A stretch of DNA of 64,000 bases from assembly GCA_041664345.1 (NCBI GenBank), contig JBAYKX010000002.1, forward strand, positions 114,284 through 178,283, given 5' to 3'. The translations under genes were made by a program, and so were the position numbers. Below are positions 26,005 through 34,644 of the stretch, piece after piece. Below the pieces are notes generated by a model. The model made no database searches and was not told the origin of the DNA. It saw only the letters and a list, made by a program, of their open reading frames with translations. Position 1 is the stretch's first letter, and every line of letters starts with the position of its first letter. This DNA is from GWE2-40-63 sp041664345 (GTDB lineage Bacteria > Bacteroidota > Bacteroidia > Bacteroidales > SZUA-534).

Positions 26005-26406
26005 ATGATTGCAATAACTCAAAAAAAAGGACAATCTTTCAATAAAATAATGGATAATACAACCTTTGATGGATGCTTTTTTATTGGCGAATGTCATTAT
26101 TGGCAACAACAAAAAGTGGAATTTTTCGAAGTCCGTGTTGAGCTGCAACCGGTTAATCTGGAATTATTCCAAATAAAAATAATTAAAACTTCCGGTGAGA
26201 TGTTGGAAAAATTTGAAGGGATTACCCTTAGACAATACTTTTTCTTTAACCTATCGCTCCTTGAAAACGAAACCTTTGACCTTTATTACCAGAACCGGGT
26301 TATTGGAACCGTTTTCAACAAACGCATGAAGTTGCATCTGGAGGTGGAGCATCTGGAACTTTTTTTTGAAGGAGAAATAAATTTAAACGAAAATTATTTA
26401 CAATGA
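26005..26406 (+). CDS. Hypothetical beta-rich protein
   Basis: 133 residues from ATG 26005 (a TTG at 25981 would add eight). No signal peptide, no membrane segment. Composition suggests alternating beta strands (C-F-F-I-G-E-C-H-Y-W, F-F-E-V-R-V-E-L, L-H-L-E-V-E-H-L-E-L-F-F-E-G-E). I do not recognise a family. It stands alone with about 240 bp of gene-free sequence before it and 330 bp after it. Coding is supported by composition and uninterrupted frame only. Confidence 0.45.
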   Translation: MIAITQKKGQSFNKIMDNTTFDGCFFIGECHYWQQQKVEFFEVRVELQPVNLELFQIKIIKTSGEMLEKFEGITLRQYFFFNLSLLENETFDLYYQNRVIGTVFNKRMKLHLEVEHLELFFEGEINLNENYLQ

Positions 26407-26733
26407 GATTATTATTTCAGTCCACATTTAATATGCCTTTTTTATATAGAAGTTACTTTTCTCAAAATAGAATATATCTAAACTCCAGCGACGAAAATTA
26501 ATTTATACTATTCAATATGATAATTAAAGTCAATTACTTTAAATGGCTAATAATGAATTTTCAAAAACCCGTTTGAATGAAGCTTAATAACTTTATAATA
26601 TGTCATCCAATTTTTATAAAAGCGGTTGTTTTTAGTCTTGATTAAAAGATAAAATAAGCAAAAAACCCACGCTTTCATATTCAAATATTATTAACCGCCT
26701 AATAGGGTTTTAATGGCAATTAAATTTATATGT
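26407..26733. other. AT-rich intergenic region upstream of the T9SS protein
   Basis: About 325 bp, very AT-rich, with no open frame of note and no clear hairpin. It probably holds the promoter of the surface-protein gene, but no convincing -33/-7 pair was found. Confidence 0.4.
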
Positions 26734-28665
26734 ATGAAAAGAAAATTTTCTCAAATCCTTTGTGGATTAGTTTTAACAGGTAGTTCTATATTTGCGCAAA
26801 TTCCAACTGATGGGCTTGTTGGTTATTGGCCATTTAATGGAAATGCTAATGACGAAAGTGGAAATGGAAATAATGGCACCGAAATAATTGGCGGTGTAAG
26901 TTTTATAAATGGAAAATTTGGTCAAGCTGCTAAATTTGATGGTTATAGCAATCCAGGACATATAAAGGTGAATAACAGTTCTTCACTACAATTTTCAACT
27001 GAAGCTACTTTTGTTGTTTGGGTTAGGTTAGATGCTAGAGAAGGACTTGATGGTTGGGGTAATTATTCAGCTAATGGAGTCCATGCAATAATTGCCAAAG
27101 ACCATGATGCAAATCAAAGTTTTACTGAATGCATATATCTTAGTAATCAAAATGAACTTACTACATGGGCAGGTGCAGGTGGTGGAAATGCAGGCTGGGA
27201 TGACAAAACTCCTTATCCTAATTATTCTATTGGTGAATGGGTACAACTTACATATGTGTTCAATTCTACTTCATCCAGTAAATATATAAATGGCATTTTG
27301 GATACAGTTCAAACAGAAATCGTAAATTTTAGTTCGGCAAACACACAAGATTTATTCTTTGGTAAATATAGTGATACTTGGTATCCACTTAACGGTGCAA
27401 TTGATGAAGTTAGAATATATAACCGTGCTTTAAATGAACAAGAAATCAAAACACTTTACAATGTAGATTCTTATTCCATTAAATCATTATCAAGTATTAA
27501 TAATGTTGGTCGAATTTTTGAAATTGCTATTTCTACTGATACATTAAGAATTGATTCAAGTATTATCGCTTATCAATTTGACTATTCCTTTGATAATACA
27601 AAACTCGAATATCAAAGCGCAACCATTGTTGGTACAATTGCAGCAGGAGGTTCAATAACAGTAAATACCACAGAACCTGATAAACTAAATATCAGCTATA
27701 TGTCAAGTACAGCTATTTCAGGAGTTGGCGATATTCTTAAACTCAACTTTAAAGCTATTGATAAAGGCACAACTACGCCAATAATTTCTAATTTTCTTTA
27801 CAATACCGATACGGTTTACTCCGTTTCGAATGGTACGATTTCTATTACCTACAAATATGGTGATGTCGATGTAAATGGCTATGTACAGGCTTATGATGCT
27901 GCTTTGGCCTTGCAATATTCAGTTGGTATAGATGCACTTCCATCAACGGATCCACTCCCCTGGGAAGTCTGGCGTATTAACACAGCCAATGTTGATACAA
28001 TTGGGAGTGTAACAGCCAACGACGCAGCTTTAATTTTACAATACTCAGCAAAATTGATTAGTACTTTTCCTGCTGATAGCAAGCAGAAGAATGCTACAAT
28101 TAATACAGCCGATGTAACCATTGCACAAGAAGGCACTGATTTGGTATTCCGATCTACAGGTTCATTATTTGGACTTAATGTATTTGTAAAATCAAACTTC
28201 GATAATCTGGGCAATCCAGAAATTCTATACGATAATATGATTTCAGCTTTTAATATCGATGCTGATAATTATGCCATTGGTCTTGCTACAGCTTATGCTC
28301 CGACCGAGGGAAATGCTTTTATGCGCATCCCTTTAAAGTCTGAAGTACCTATTACTCTTTCATTCGAAATGATTGTCAACACCGAAACTGTCACTAAACT
28401 AATTGAAACAACTTTGGCTATTTCAGGTAGTAAATCAAAAGGATTTTCCATTTATCCCAACCCTGTAAACAATCAATTAATGATTACCACTTCATCCTCA
28501 TTTGAAAACGCTTTGGTAACCATTTTCAACCTAGAAGGGAAACAGGTATTCAAAGAGATATTAAATTTATCAAATATTGATGTAAGTGCTCTTAACCAAG
28601 GTGTATATACTTTAAAAATCTCCAATGGCAATGAAACTTTAATCCAGAAATTTATAAAGAAATAA
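26734..28665 (+). CDS. Secreted LamG, cohesin-like, dockerin-like protein with T9SS tail
   Basis: 643 residues from ATG 26734, the start of a signal peptide ending F-A-Q. Residues about 25-245: LamG/concanavalin-like lectin fold (G-L-V-G-Y-W-P-F-N-G-N-A-N-D, then G-A-I-D-E-V-R-I-Y-N-R-A-L). About 250-375: cohesin-like beta domain. About 380-450: two dockerin-type F-hand repeats, G-D-V-D-V-N-G-Y-V-Q-A-Y-D-A-A-L-A-L and a second ending A-N-D-A-A-L-I-L. The last 75 residues are a type IX secretion sorting domain (S-I-Y-P-N-P-V-N, ending K-F-I-K-K). It is exported across the outer membrane, perhaps binding carbohydrate or partner proteins. Only suggestive sequence links it to the adjacent two-component system. 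Confidence 0.85.
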   Translation: MKRKFSQILCGLVLTGSSIFAQIPTDGLVGYWPFNGNANDESGNGNNGTEIIGGVSFINGKFGQAAKFDGYSNPGHIKVNNSSSLQFSTEATFVVWVRLDAREGLDGWGNYSANGVHAIIAKDHDANQSFTECIYLSNQNELTTWAGAGGGNAGWDDKTPYPNYSIGEWVQLTYVFNSTSSSKYINGILDTVQTEIVNFSSANTQDLFFGKYSDTWYPLNGAIDEVRIYNRALNEQEIKTLYNVDSYSIKSLSSINNVGRIFEIAISTDTLRIDSSIIAYQFDYSFDNTKLEYQSATIVGTIAAGGSITVNTTEPDKLNISYMSSTAISGVGDILKLNFKAIDKGTTTPIISNFLYNTDTVYSVSNGTISITYKYGDVDVNGYVQAYDAALALQYSVGIDALPSTDPLPWEVWRINTANVDTIGSVTANDAALILQYSAKLISTFPADSKQKNATINTADVTIAQEGTDLVFRSTGSLFGLNVFVKSNFDNLGNPEILYDNMISAFNIDADNYAIGLATAYAPTEGNAFMRIPLKSEVPITLSFEMIVNTETVTKLIETTLAISGSKSKGFSIYPNPVNNQLMITTSSSFENALVTIFNLEGKQVFKEILNLSNIDVSALNQGVYTLKISNGNETLIQKFIKK

Positions 28666-28717
28666 TTTGTTAAATTGCTTTGTTCTTAAACTGAAGGCCA
28701 AGGTCCTGAAAAATAAT

Positions 28718-28750
28718 AAAAACCAGCAAGGTTTATTTTGCTGGTTTTTT
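28718..28750 (+). terminator. Rho-independent terminator of the surface-protein gene
   Basis: AACCAGCAA (28721-28729) pairs with TTGCTGGTT (28738-28746), extended by A-T pairs and followed by T-run. A class C intron begins four nt beyond it. Confidence 0.8.
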
Positions 28751-29149
28751 ATTGTGTGCCGTGCATATTTATTACCTAGAAGGTGGAAGTCCTTTATGGG
28801 GGTCGGTAGTTACCAACCATTAGCCAAAAGCAAGGGTGTCCGTTGCGAAGCGGAATCTGAAGGAAGCCTGAGGCAAAATCCCGAACCGAGGAACACGAAC
28901 TGTATCAGGCATATTCAACAGGACGAGGTTGCAATACAAACCGAAATCCAATAACTACCCGGATGTTGAAGTGTAAATGCAGCGGTTGCATGGGATGAAA
29001 GGGAATAAATTTACCACGGGAGACCTGACGGACGTGCGGAAACGGAGTATGAAACACGGCTAACAATTGTCGTCAGGAGTCAGCAGAGACCAAAGTACCA
29101 CACCACGGGCTGATGGGGGAAGGGTCGAATCTTAAGAAGTGAGCATCAA

Positions 29150-30568
29150 ATGAAAGTTACTGTACGAATGGATAAAAAGCAGAAAACGGAGCAAGACACC
29201 TGCCAACGGAAAGATAGGGCGGAACCCGAAGGATACGGAGGAGGGCAGACATTCCTATGGATGACTGAAAAAGGACACACCAACACAACGGAGCATAAGC
29301 CAATGCTTCTTGAGTACATCCTCTCGCCAACGAACCTGAACAAAGCCTACAAACAAGTAAAGCGGAACGATGGGAGTGGAGGGGTTGACAAGATGGACAC
29401 AAAGTTATTGTTGCCATACTTGCAACCCCACAGGGAAGAATTACTGAAAGCATTGCAGGAAGGGAGCTACAAGCCGCAACCTGTAAGGAGGGTAGAAATA
29501 TCCAAAGAAAACAGGAAGAAACGGCAGTTAGGCATCCCAACGGTAGTAGACAGGGTGATCCAGCAAGCGGTTACACAGCAATTGACGCCGATTTACGAGC
29601 GGCAGTTTTCAGAGTACAGTTATGGTTTCCGACCCAAACGCAGTGCCCATCAGGCGGTTCGGCAATGCCAAAATTACGCCAACGAAGGATACCATTATGT
29701 AGTAGATATGGACTTGGAGAAGTTCTTCGACAAAGTCAACCAGAGCAAGTTAATAGAAGTCCTATCGAGGACTATAAAAGACGGCAGGGTTATATCGTTA
29801 ATACATAAATACCTACGGGCAGGCGTAATGATAAACGGCAATTACGAAGAAACTCCGATGGGAGTGCCACAGGGCGGCAACCTAAGTCCACTGTTAAGCA
29901 ATGTCATGCTTAATGAACTGGACAAGGAACTGGAAAAACGGGAACACGGGTTTGTAAGGTATGCCGATGATTGTATGATATTTTGTCGGAGCAAGCGGGC
30001 AGCCGAAAGGGTGCTTGCAAGCATCACAAAGTTCATAGAAGAAGGGCTGTTCCTGAAAGTGAACCGGGAGAAGACAGTTGTATCGCACATCAAAGGCGTA
30101 AAGTTTTTGGGCTATGGGTTTTACTTTAACAAGAACGGGTGTCGTATCCGCACGCACAGCAAGAGCTTAGCGAAGATGAAAGCCAAAATCAAGGAACTGA
30201 CATCGCGGAGCAACGGCTGGGGAAATGAACGGAGGAAAGAGGCTTTACGCCAATATATTACAGGCTGGCTGAATTACTTTCGTTTGGCGGATATGAAAAG
30301 CCTGCTGGAGCGGACAGATGAATGGTTTAGGCGACGGTTAAGGTCGCTGATATGGAAACAATGGAAACGCATCAAGACCAAATTCCGAAACCTAATTAAA
30401 CTTGGTCTGCCTAAACAGAAATCATGGGAATTTGCAAACACTCGAAAAGGTTACTGGCGCACAGCTAATAGCCCCATTCTGAAAAGAAGCATTACCAATG
30501 AACGACTAACTCAGGCAGGATACATCTTTTTCTGTGACTACTACGGCAAAGTTCGTTGTGTAAATTAG
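29150..30568 (+). CDS. ltrA: Group II intron reverse transcriptase/maturase (class C type)
   Basis: 472 residues, encoded within intron domain IV. RT blocks are complete: P-x-x-R-R-V-E-I and G-I-P-T-V-V-D-R-V-I-Q-Q-A, S-E-Y-S-Y-G-F-R-P-K-R-S-A-H-Q-A, the catalytic Y-A-D-D-C-M-I-F, and V-K-F-L-G-Y. The maturase X domain follows (R-Q-Y-I-T-G-W-L-N-Y-F-R-L-A-D, then W-K-Q-W-K-R). No C-terminal endonuclease domain, as normal for class C. It assists intron splicing and copies the intron into new DNA sites. Frame is open from ATG 29150 to a stop just ahead of domain V. Confidence 0.93.
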   Translation: MKVTVRMDKKQKTEQDTCQRKDRAEPEGYGGGQTFLWMTEKGHTNTTEHKPMLLEYILSPTNLNKAYKQVKRNDGSGGVDKMDTKLLLPYLQPHREELLKALQEGSYKPQPVRRVEISKENRKKRQLGIPTVVDRVIQQAVTQQLTPIYERQFSEYSYGFRPKRSAHQAVRQCQNYANEGYHYVVDMDLEKFFDKVNQSKLIEVLSRTIKDGRVISLIHKYLRAGVMINGNYEETPMGVPQGGNLSPLLSNVMLNELDKELEKREHGFVRYADDCMIFCRSKRAAERVLASITKFIEEGLFLKVNREKTVVSHIKGVKFLGYGFYFNKNGCRIRTHSKSLAKMKAKIKELTSRSNGWGNERRKEALRQYITGWLNYFRLADMKSLLERTDEWFRRRLRSLIWKQWKRIKTKFRNLIKLGLPKQKSWEFANTRKGYWRTANSPILKRSITNERLTQAGYIFFCDYYGKVRCVN

Positions 30569-30569
30569 G

Positions 30570-30660
30570 AAACCGCCGTATACCGAACGGTACGTACGGT
30601 GGTGTGAGAGGTCGGAAAATAAAATAGGAGGAAAACTATTTTATTTTCCTCCTACTCGAT
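30570..30660 (+). ncRNA. Intron domains V and VI
   Basis: Domain V (about 30570-30604) is a GC-rich hairpin with loop near GAAC and paired CCGCCGTA/TACGGTGG. Domain VI pairs GGAAAATAAAATAG with CTATTTTATTTTCC (30615-30628 with 30637-30650) and contains the branch-site side. These are the catalytic and lariat-forming parts of the ribozyme. Confidence 0.75.
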
Positions 30661-30662
30661 TT

Positions 30663-31217
30663 GAATTCAAAATTAGCCAGAACTATTTAAATTTAAAAGA
30701 AATATATTTGTCGTTAGAGTTTTTGTTTAGTCTATAAAGGTATTAACAATACAATATTGGTAAACAACGATAAAAAAGGGGCTATTAACTGACAAAGGGT
30801 TTGATATTCAAACTTCCGATACTTCTTTACCAGGTTATTATAAGAATTCCTTTGACAATAATAAAATTTGATTTGAAAGAGGAACTTTTAGTTAAATTAA
30901 TAGAGTATTGGCTAATATTTACCATTCTAGATCATCATAAAACCCAAAATAGTACTTCGCATTCATAGGATTCATAGGAATTACTAATTGCCCATTGCCA
31001 ATTACTAATTGTTTAAATCCTACGTTTCCTATAATTCCCTTTTACTATTAGCCTATTTTTATATTATAGAATATTGCTTATAATTATTTGTTAAATTGTT
31101 TGTAGTTTTATAAAAAGTAAATTTCATTTTTACAATCAATACAATTTGTTACTATTAGCAATAGAATAATTCATATTATTAATAATAATAGTACAATTGT
31201 ATTTAATCGATAAACCA
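30663..31217. other. Gene-free AT-rich leader of the defence operon
   Basis: About 555 bp with no supported gene. It contains short direct repeats: TTCATAGGA in tandem around 30962-30979 and AATTACTAATTG at 30979-30990 and 31000-31011. Near the end, TA-rich sequence with ATTAATAATAATAG precedes the first gene. It likely holds the operon promoter, but I could not find a convincing TTTG/TAnnTTTG pair. Confidence 0.45.
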
Positions 31218-32993
31218 ATGAAAAATAACAATCCTTACATTGATGAGTTTCTTAAAATTTATTCCCAAAGTTTAATTAGTACAGGCTTAACCAGAGGATT
31301 GGATGAAAAAACTTATATTCCTACCAAACTTGATAAGGCATTAAAGTTAGATGTACTTGAAGGTAAAAAGAAACTTGTTGTTTTAACTGGGAATGCAGGT
31401 GATGGTAAAACTGCATTTATTCAATTAATTGAAAATGAAGCTAAATTGAAAGGAGCATCATTTAAATCAATTACTGACAATGGCGGTGTTTTTACATTAG
31501 ATGGTTATGAATTTGAAACTTTATATGATGGAAGTCAAGATTTTAATGGAAAGAAAAATGATGAGCTGTTAAAACTCTTCTTTAAACCATTTGAAGGAGC
31601 TACTGAACCAAAAGAAAATATTGTTAAAATTATTGCTATCAACGAAGGCAAACTTAGAGATTTTATTTTAGGTAAAAGGGAATATAGTTGGTTAGGAAAA
31701 CTTGTACACCATTATCTTGAATTTGAAAACTACCATTTGCCGGAGATAATTGCTTTTATAAATCTTAATAATAGAGCAATTGTGGATGTTTATGATTCCA
31801 CTTCAATATTGGATAATTTATTAGAAATTATTTTGGATAAAAACAATCAACAAAAATTCTGGGAACCTTGTGTATCTGATAACTGTGAATATGCTGACAA
31901 ATGTTATATTAAAAGCAATATTAATTCAATGAATGATGATGTTTCTGGTAAAATGATAAAGAATCGAATAAAAGAGATAATTCTCGCCATTTACTTAAAA
32001 AAGGAAAAGCATATTACTATGCGTGATATCCGTTCCCTAATCTCGTTCATTCTTTTTAATAAATATACTTGCAGTCAGATTCAGTTAGATATTGATAATG
32101 GAAAGAATTTGTTGGATAGGTTTTATTATAATTCCGCATTTAATAAAATAGAGCAAGATAGAATTGTATCAATTTTAAAAACTATTGATGTAGCCGATAT
32201 GCCACTTCCTAAAATTGAAAATTTTCTTTATTGCAGTAGTCCAAATTCTGAATCAATTACTCGTTTATTTAATCAAAATCAAGTTTCTTCAAAACCGGAC
32301 TTATGTTATCTTGAAGAGTTCTTTCTTAATAAACCGGAAGGTACGAGTGATAATGATTTGATAAGAAATTCAAATACAGAAGCATATTTAACTTCAATTA
32401 AACGTAAAGTATTTTTTGAAGGGAATGATGAATTATTAATAGAACAATTTGATATTACTCATTATTCTTTTCTACCTTATAAGTATTATAAAGAATTTGT
32501 GGATTATTTGAAAACTGGAAGTGATTCAGCTAATGTATTAAGAAACAATATTGTTTTGGCAATTAGTAAGTCCGAGAAGATTTATAATGAGGTAATTGGT
32601 AGCGAAAATGTATGTATTAGTAGCAGTAGTTCTAAAAAATCTCAAACAAAAGCTTTCTATGGTTTTAAAGCAGCCGATTTTGAAATAACCTTGCCTCAAG
32701 TTGGAAACCAAACAAATTACATTGAGTTTTTTCCTGACCATATTATTTTCAGGCATGTTGACAAAAAAGCGGTACTTGAAATTAATATTGACTTATTTGA
32801 AATATTAATGCGTATAAAGGAGGGATATGTTCCAACATCAATTGAAATTCAAACCTTTTTCCTCAACCTTGAAATGTTTAAACGCAGAATTTTAGCTAAA
32901 CGCTCAATGAAAGTATTTCTTACCGAGGATGATTCAAATTTATATTCCTTTGAGAAATCAGTAAACGGAAAACTTGTTTTGAATAAAATTTAA
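31218..32993 (+). CDS. DptF-like P-loop ATPase of the defence operon
   Basis: 591 residues from ATG 31218 (a TTG at 31197 is unlikely). Walker A is L-T-G-N-A-G-D-G-K-T (Gly58-Thr65). A cysteine set C-V-S-D-N-C-E-Y-A-D-K-C at about residue 215 resembles the cysteine cluster that I remember from DptF, the ATPase of phosphorothioation-dependent restriction. No membrane segment. It is the first gene of a five-gene operon (gap to the next 11 nt). ATP-driven sensing or loading of the restriction complex is inferred. It could also be the AAA ATPase of a methylation-associated defence system. Confidence 0.7.
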   Translation: MKNNNPYIDEFLKIYSQSLISTGLTRGLDEKTYIPTKLDKALKLDVLEGKKKLVVLTGNAGDGKTAFIQLIENEAKLKGASFKSITDNGGVFTLDGYEFETLYDGSQDFNGKKNDELLKLFFKPFEGATEPKENIVKIIAINEGKLRDFILGKREYSWLGKLVHHYLEFENYHLPEIIAFINLNNRAIVDVYDSTSILDNLLEIILDKNNQQKFWEPCVSDNCEYADKCYIKSNINSMNDDVSGKMIKNRIKEIILAIYLKKEKHITMRDIRSLISFILFNKYTCSQIQLDIDNGKNLLDRFYYNSAFNKIEQDRIVSILKTIDVADMPLPKIENFLYCSSPNSESITRLFNQNQVSSKPDLCYLEEFFLNKPEGTSDNDLIRNSNTEAYLTSIKRKVFFEGNDELLIEQFDITHYSFLPYKYYKEFVDYLKTGSDSANVLRNNIVLAISKSEKIYNEVIGSENVCISSSSSKKSQTKAFYGFKAADFEITLPQVGNQTNYIEFFPDHIIFRHVDKKAVLEINIDLFEILMRIKEGYVPTSIEIQTFFLNLEMFKRRILAKRSMKVFLTEDDSNLYSFEKSVNGKLVLNKI

Positions 32994-33004
32994 AAAAACA
33001 GAAT

Positions 33005-34630
33005 ATGGCATTAGATAGAAAACAAAAGGCTTTTAGGTATTTTACTGCAATGCCTTTTGATGCGAATAACTTAAACTTTGAACAGGCTGTTGTAAGACTA
33101 TTAGTTCTACTTCATACAAAAGGTAAAATTATTGCAAAAACTAATAAAGATACTTTGTATCCAGAAAGTTTGGTTGACATAATTAAGGAAAATACACAAC
33201 ATTTTGAAGGGATTAGTGACCCAGTTAGAGAACGGTTAATGAAAAACTGGATTATATCTGATTTTGCAACAACGGTGATAGAAGGAAAAGGCCGGGTTGG
33301 TAAACCAAGAATTTCTAATTTAAAGCCATTGCATTTAAGTACAATCAAATTACTTGACCCTAGAATTAGAAGTCAGGACAGGGATGTGAGTATTTTTCTT
33401 TATAATGTATTTAAAGGAACTGCAGTTGCTAGCGATGGTGATTTCTTGATGGCATATTTGTTGGAAGGCACAAAAAGATTGGGTGAATTTAATCTTGTGG
33501 TCGATGATGCTAAATTTGATGGTTTAGATATTGAAACTCAATTCTTATTGAGATTATTAGATGGTTTTAGTGTTGATAGACCCGCTTTAAATACGAACCT
33601 AGTACCAGAATATAAATTTATTTGCGAAGCGCATCAAAAACAGTTTTTATTTGATACCCTTAAATTATTGGTTTATAAAGATTCTGTTCCTCGAAGAGAA
33701 TTGTTTAGCTATCTCACAATTCTTTTTAATTTTCATACAGCCTTATTTGCTTTAAAATCTTTTGCTCAAATAAATTCATTAGTAAATAGCCAAAAGTTAA
33801 GATGCAATCACTGTAAAATCATTCAAAATGAACATGATTTTTCGAAACTTTGCAAGTGCGATTTTCAACCAGGAATCTTTGTAGACTTAACACTTGGCCA
33901 AGATAAACTTTGTGATTCGTTAGCAAAAAAATTCACTGATGAGCATTATAATGAAATGTATCATTATTTTAAGTCGCATTACAAACTTGCAAAATTAAAT
34001 GAGTTTGCTAAAACTCAAGGGAATTCATCGCCCACGTTAGAGCAGCTTGGAGGCTATCTTTCAAATCCAAGTCTCGATGGTTTTTTTGGATACAAGTTGG
34101 CTGATATTATCAACGATGAGGATTTAAAGAACGACCCAGATGTGTTAGCCATCTTAAAAATGGATATTCCATCACTTGATAAATTTGTCGAAATTCTTTG
34201 TAACGATAAATCAAACTGGAAAAACCTAGTGGCACGTCATAAAAAAATAATGGCAGGCCTTTGCAATATGAACCGCGAAGATGGTTTTTTACAAGGGGGT
34301 AGAGGAAAACAAAGAAAATACGTTTTAGGTAATCTTTTATTGGAAGTGCTTGTTCAATTGGCAGTTGTGAGTGCAGACCCAAAGGGATTTAAAACACAAC
34401 AAATTACAATTATCTCATTTGTGGAATGGTTAAAAGACCGGTACGGAATTTACATTAATGAATTGCCCGGTGGTTCTGATAGCCCCGAAACAGCAAAAGC
34501 ATTAAATAATAATTACCTGGCTTTAAAAGACCGCTTGCGTCAATTAGGCTTCTACACCGACCTTTCTGATGCCTCCAATTCTCAAGTAATAAAACCAAGG
34601 TTTAAAGTTGAACCTGAATTAGCTAAATAA
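33005..34630 (+). CDS. DptG-like zinc-ribbon/winged-helix protein of the defence operon
   Basis: 541 residues. A zinc site of two CxC-type knuckles is seen: C-N-H-C (Cys267, Cys270) and C-K-C (Cys283, Cys285). The C-terminal about 100 residues look like a winged helix (F-V-E-W-L-K-D-R-Y-G-I-Y-I-N, then L-R-Q-L-G-F-Y-T-D-L-S-D). No nuclease or ATPase motif recognised. Position between a DptF-like and a DptH-like gene suggests the DptG role, but sequence identity with DptG cannot be shown by eye. It probably provides DNA binding and links the ATPases. It lies 11 nt after the first gene and 14 nt before the methylase. Confidence 0.55.
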   Translation: MALDRKQKAFRYFTAMPFDANNLNFEQAVVRLLVLLHTKGKIIAKTNKDTLYPESLVDIIKENTQHFEGISDPVRERLMKNWIISDFATTVIEGKGRVGKPRISNLKPLHLSTIKLLDPRIRSQDRDVSIFLYNVFKGTAVASDGDFLMAYLLEGTKRLGEFNLVVDDAKFDGLDIETQFLLRLLDGFSVDRPALNTNLVPEYKFICEAHQKQFLFDTLKLLVYKDSVPRRELFSYLTILFNFHTALFALKSFAQINSLVNSQKLRCNHCKIIQNEHDFSKLCKCDFQPGIFVDLTLGQDKLCDSLAKKFTDEHYNEMYHYFKSHYKLAKLNEFAKTQGNSSPTLEQLGGYLSNPSLDGFFGYKLADIINDEDLKNDPDVLAILKMDIPSLDKFVEILCNDKSNWKNLVARHKKIMAGLCNMNREDGFLQGGRGKQRKYVLGNLLLEVLVQLAVVSADPKGFKTQQITIISFVEWLKDRYGIYINELPGGSDSPETAKALNNNYLALKDRLRQLGFYTDLSDASNSQVIKPRFKVEPELAK

Positions 34631-34644
34631 ATTACAATAATAAG

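Larger units (their letters stand above)
28754..30662 (+). mobile_element. Group II intron, bacterial class C
   Basis: The 5' end begins GTGTG, the group II boundary consensus, at 28754, four nt past a terminator. The maturase gene ends at 30568, just before a domain V hairpin (30570-30604, with GTAC and GGTGGT features) and a domain VI hairpin, and the 3' end reads CTACTCGATT around 30653-30662. Insertion right behind a terminator is the known target preference of class C. The maturase sequence also matches that class in my judgement. It appears intact. Confidence 0.85.

Noticed and set aside
28667..28954. Open frame at the 5' end of the group II intron
   Set aside because: Lies in intron domain I RNA; no protein features.
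29157..30157. Antisense open frames opposite the maturase
   Set aside because: Mirror frames of a strongly coding gene; no independent support.
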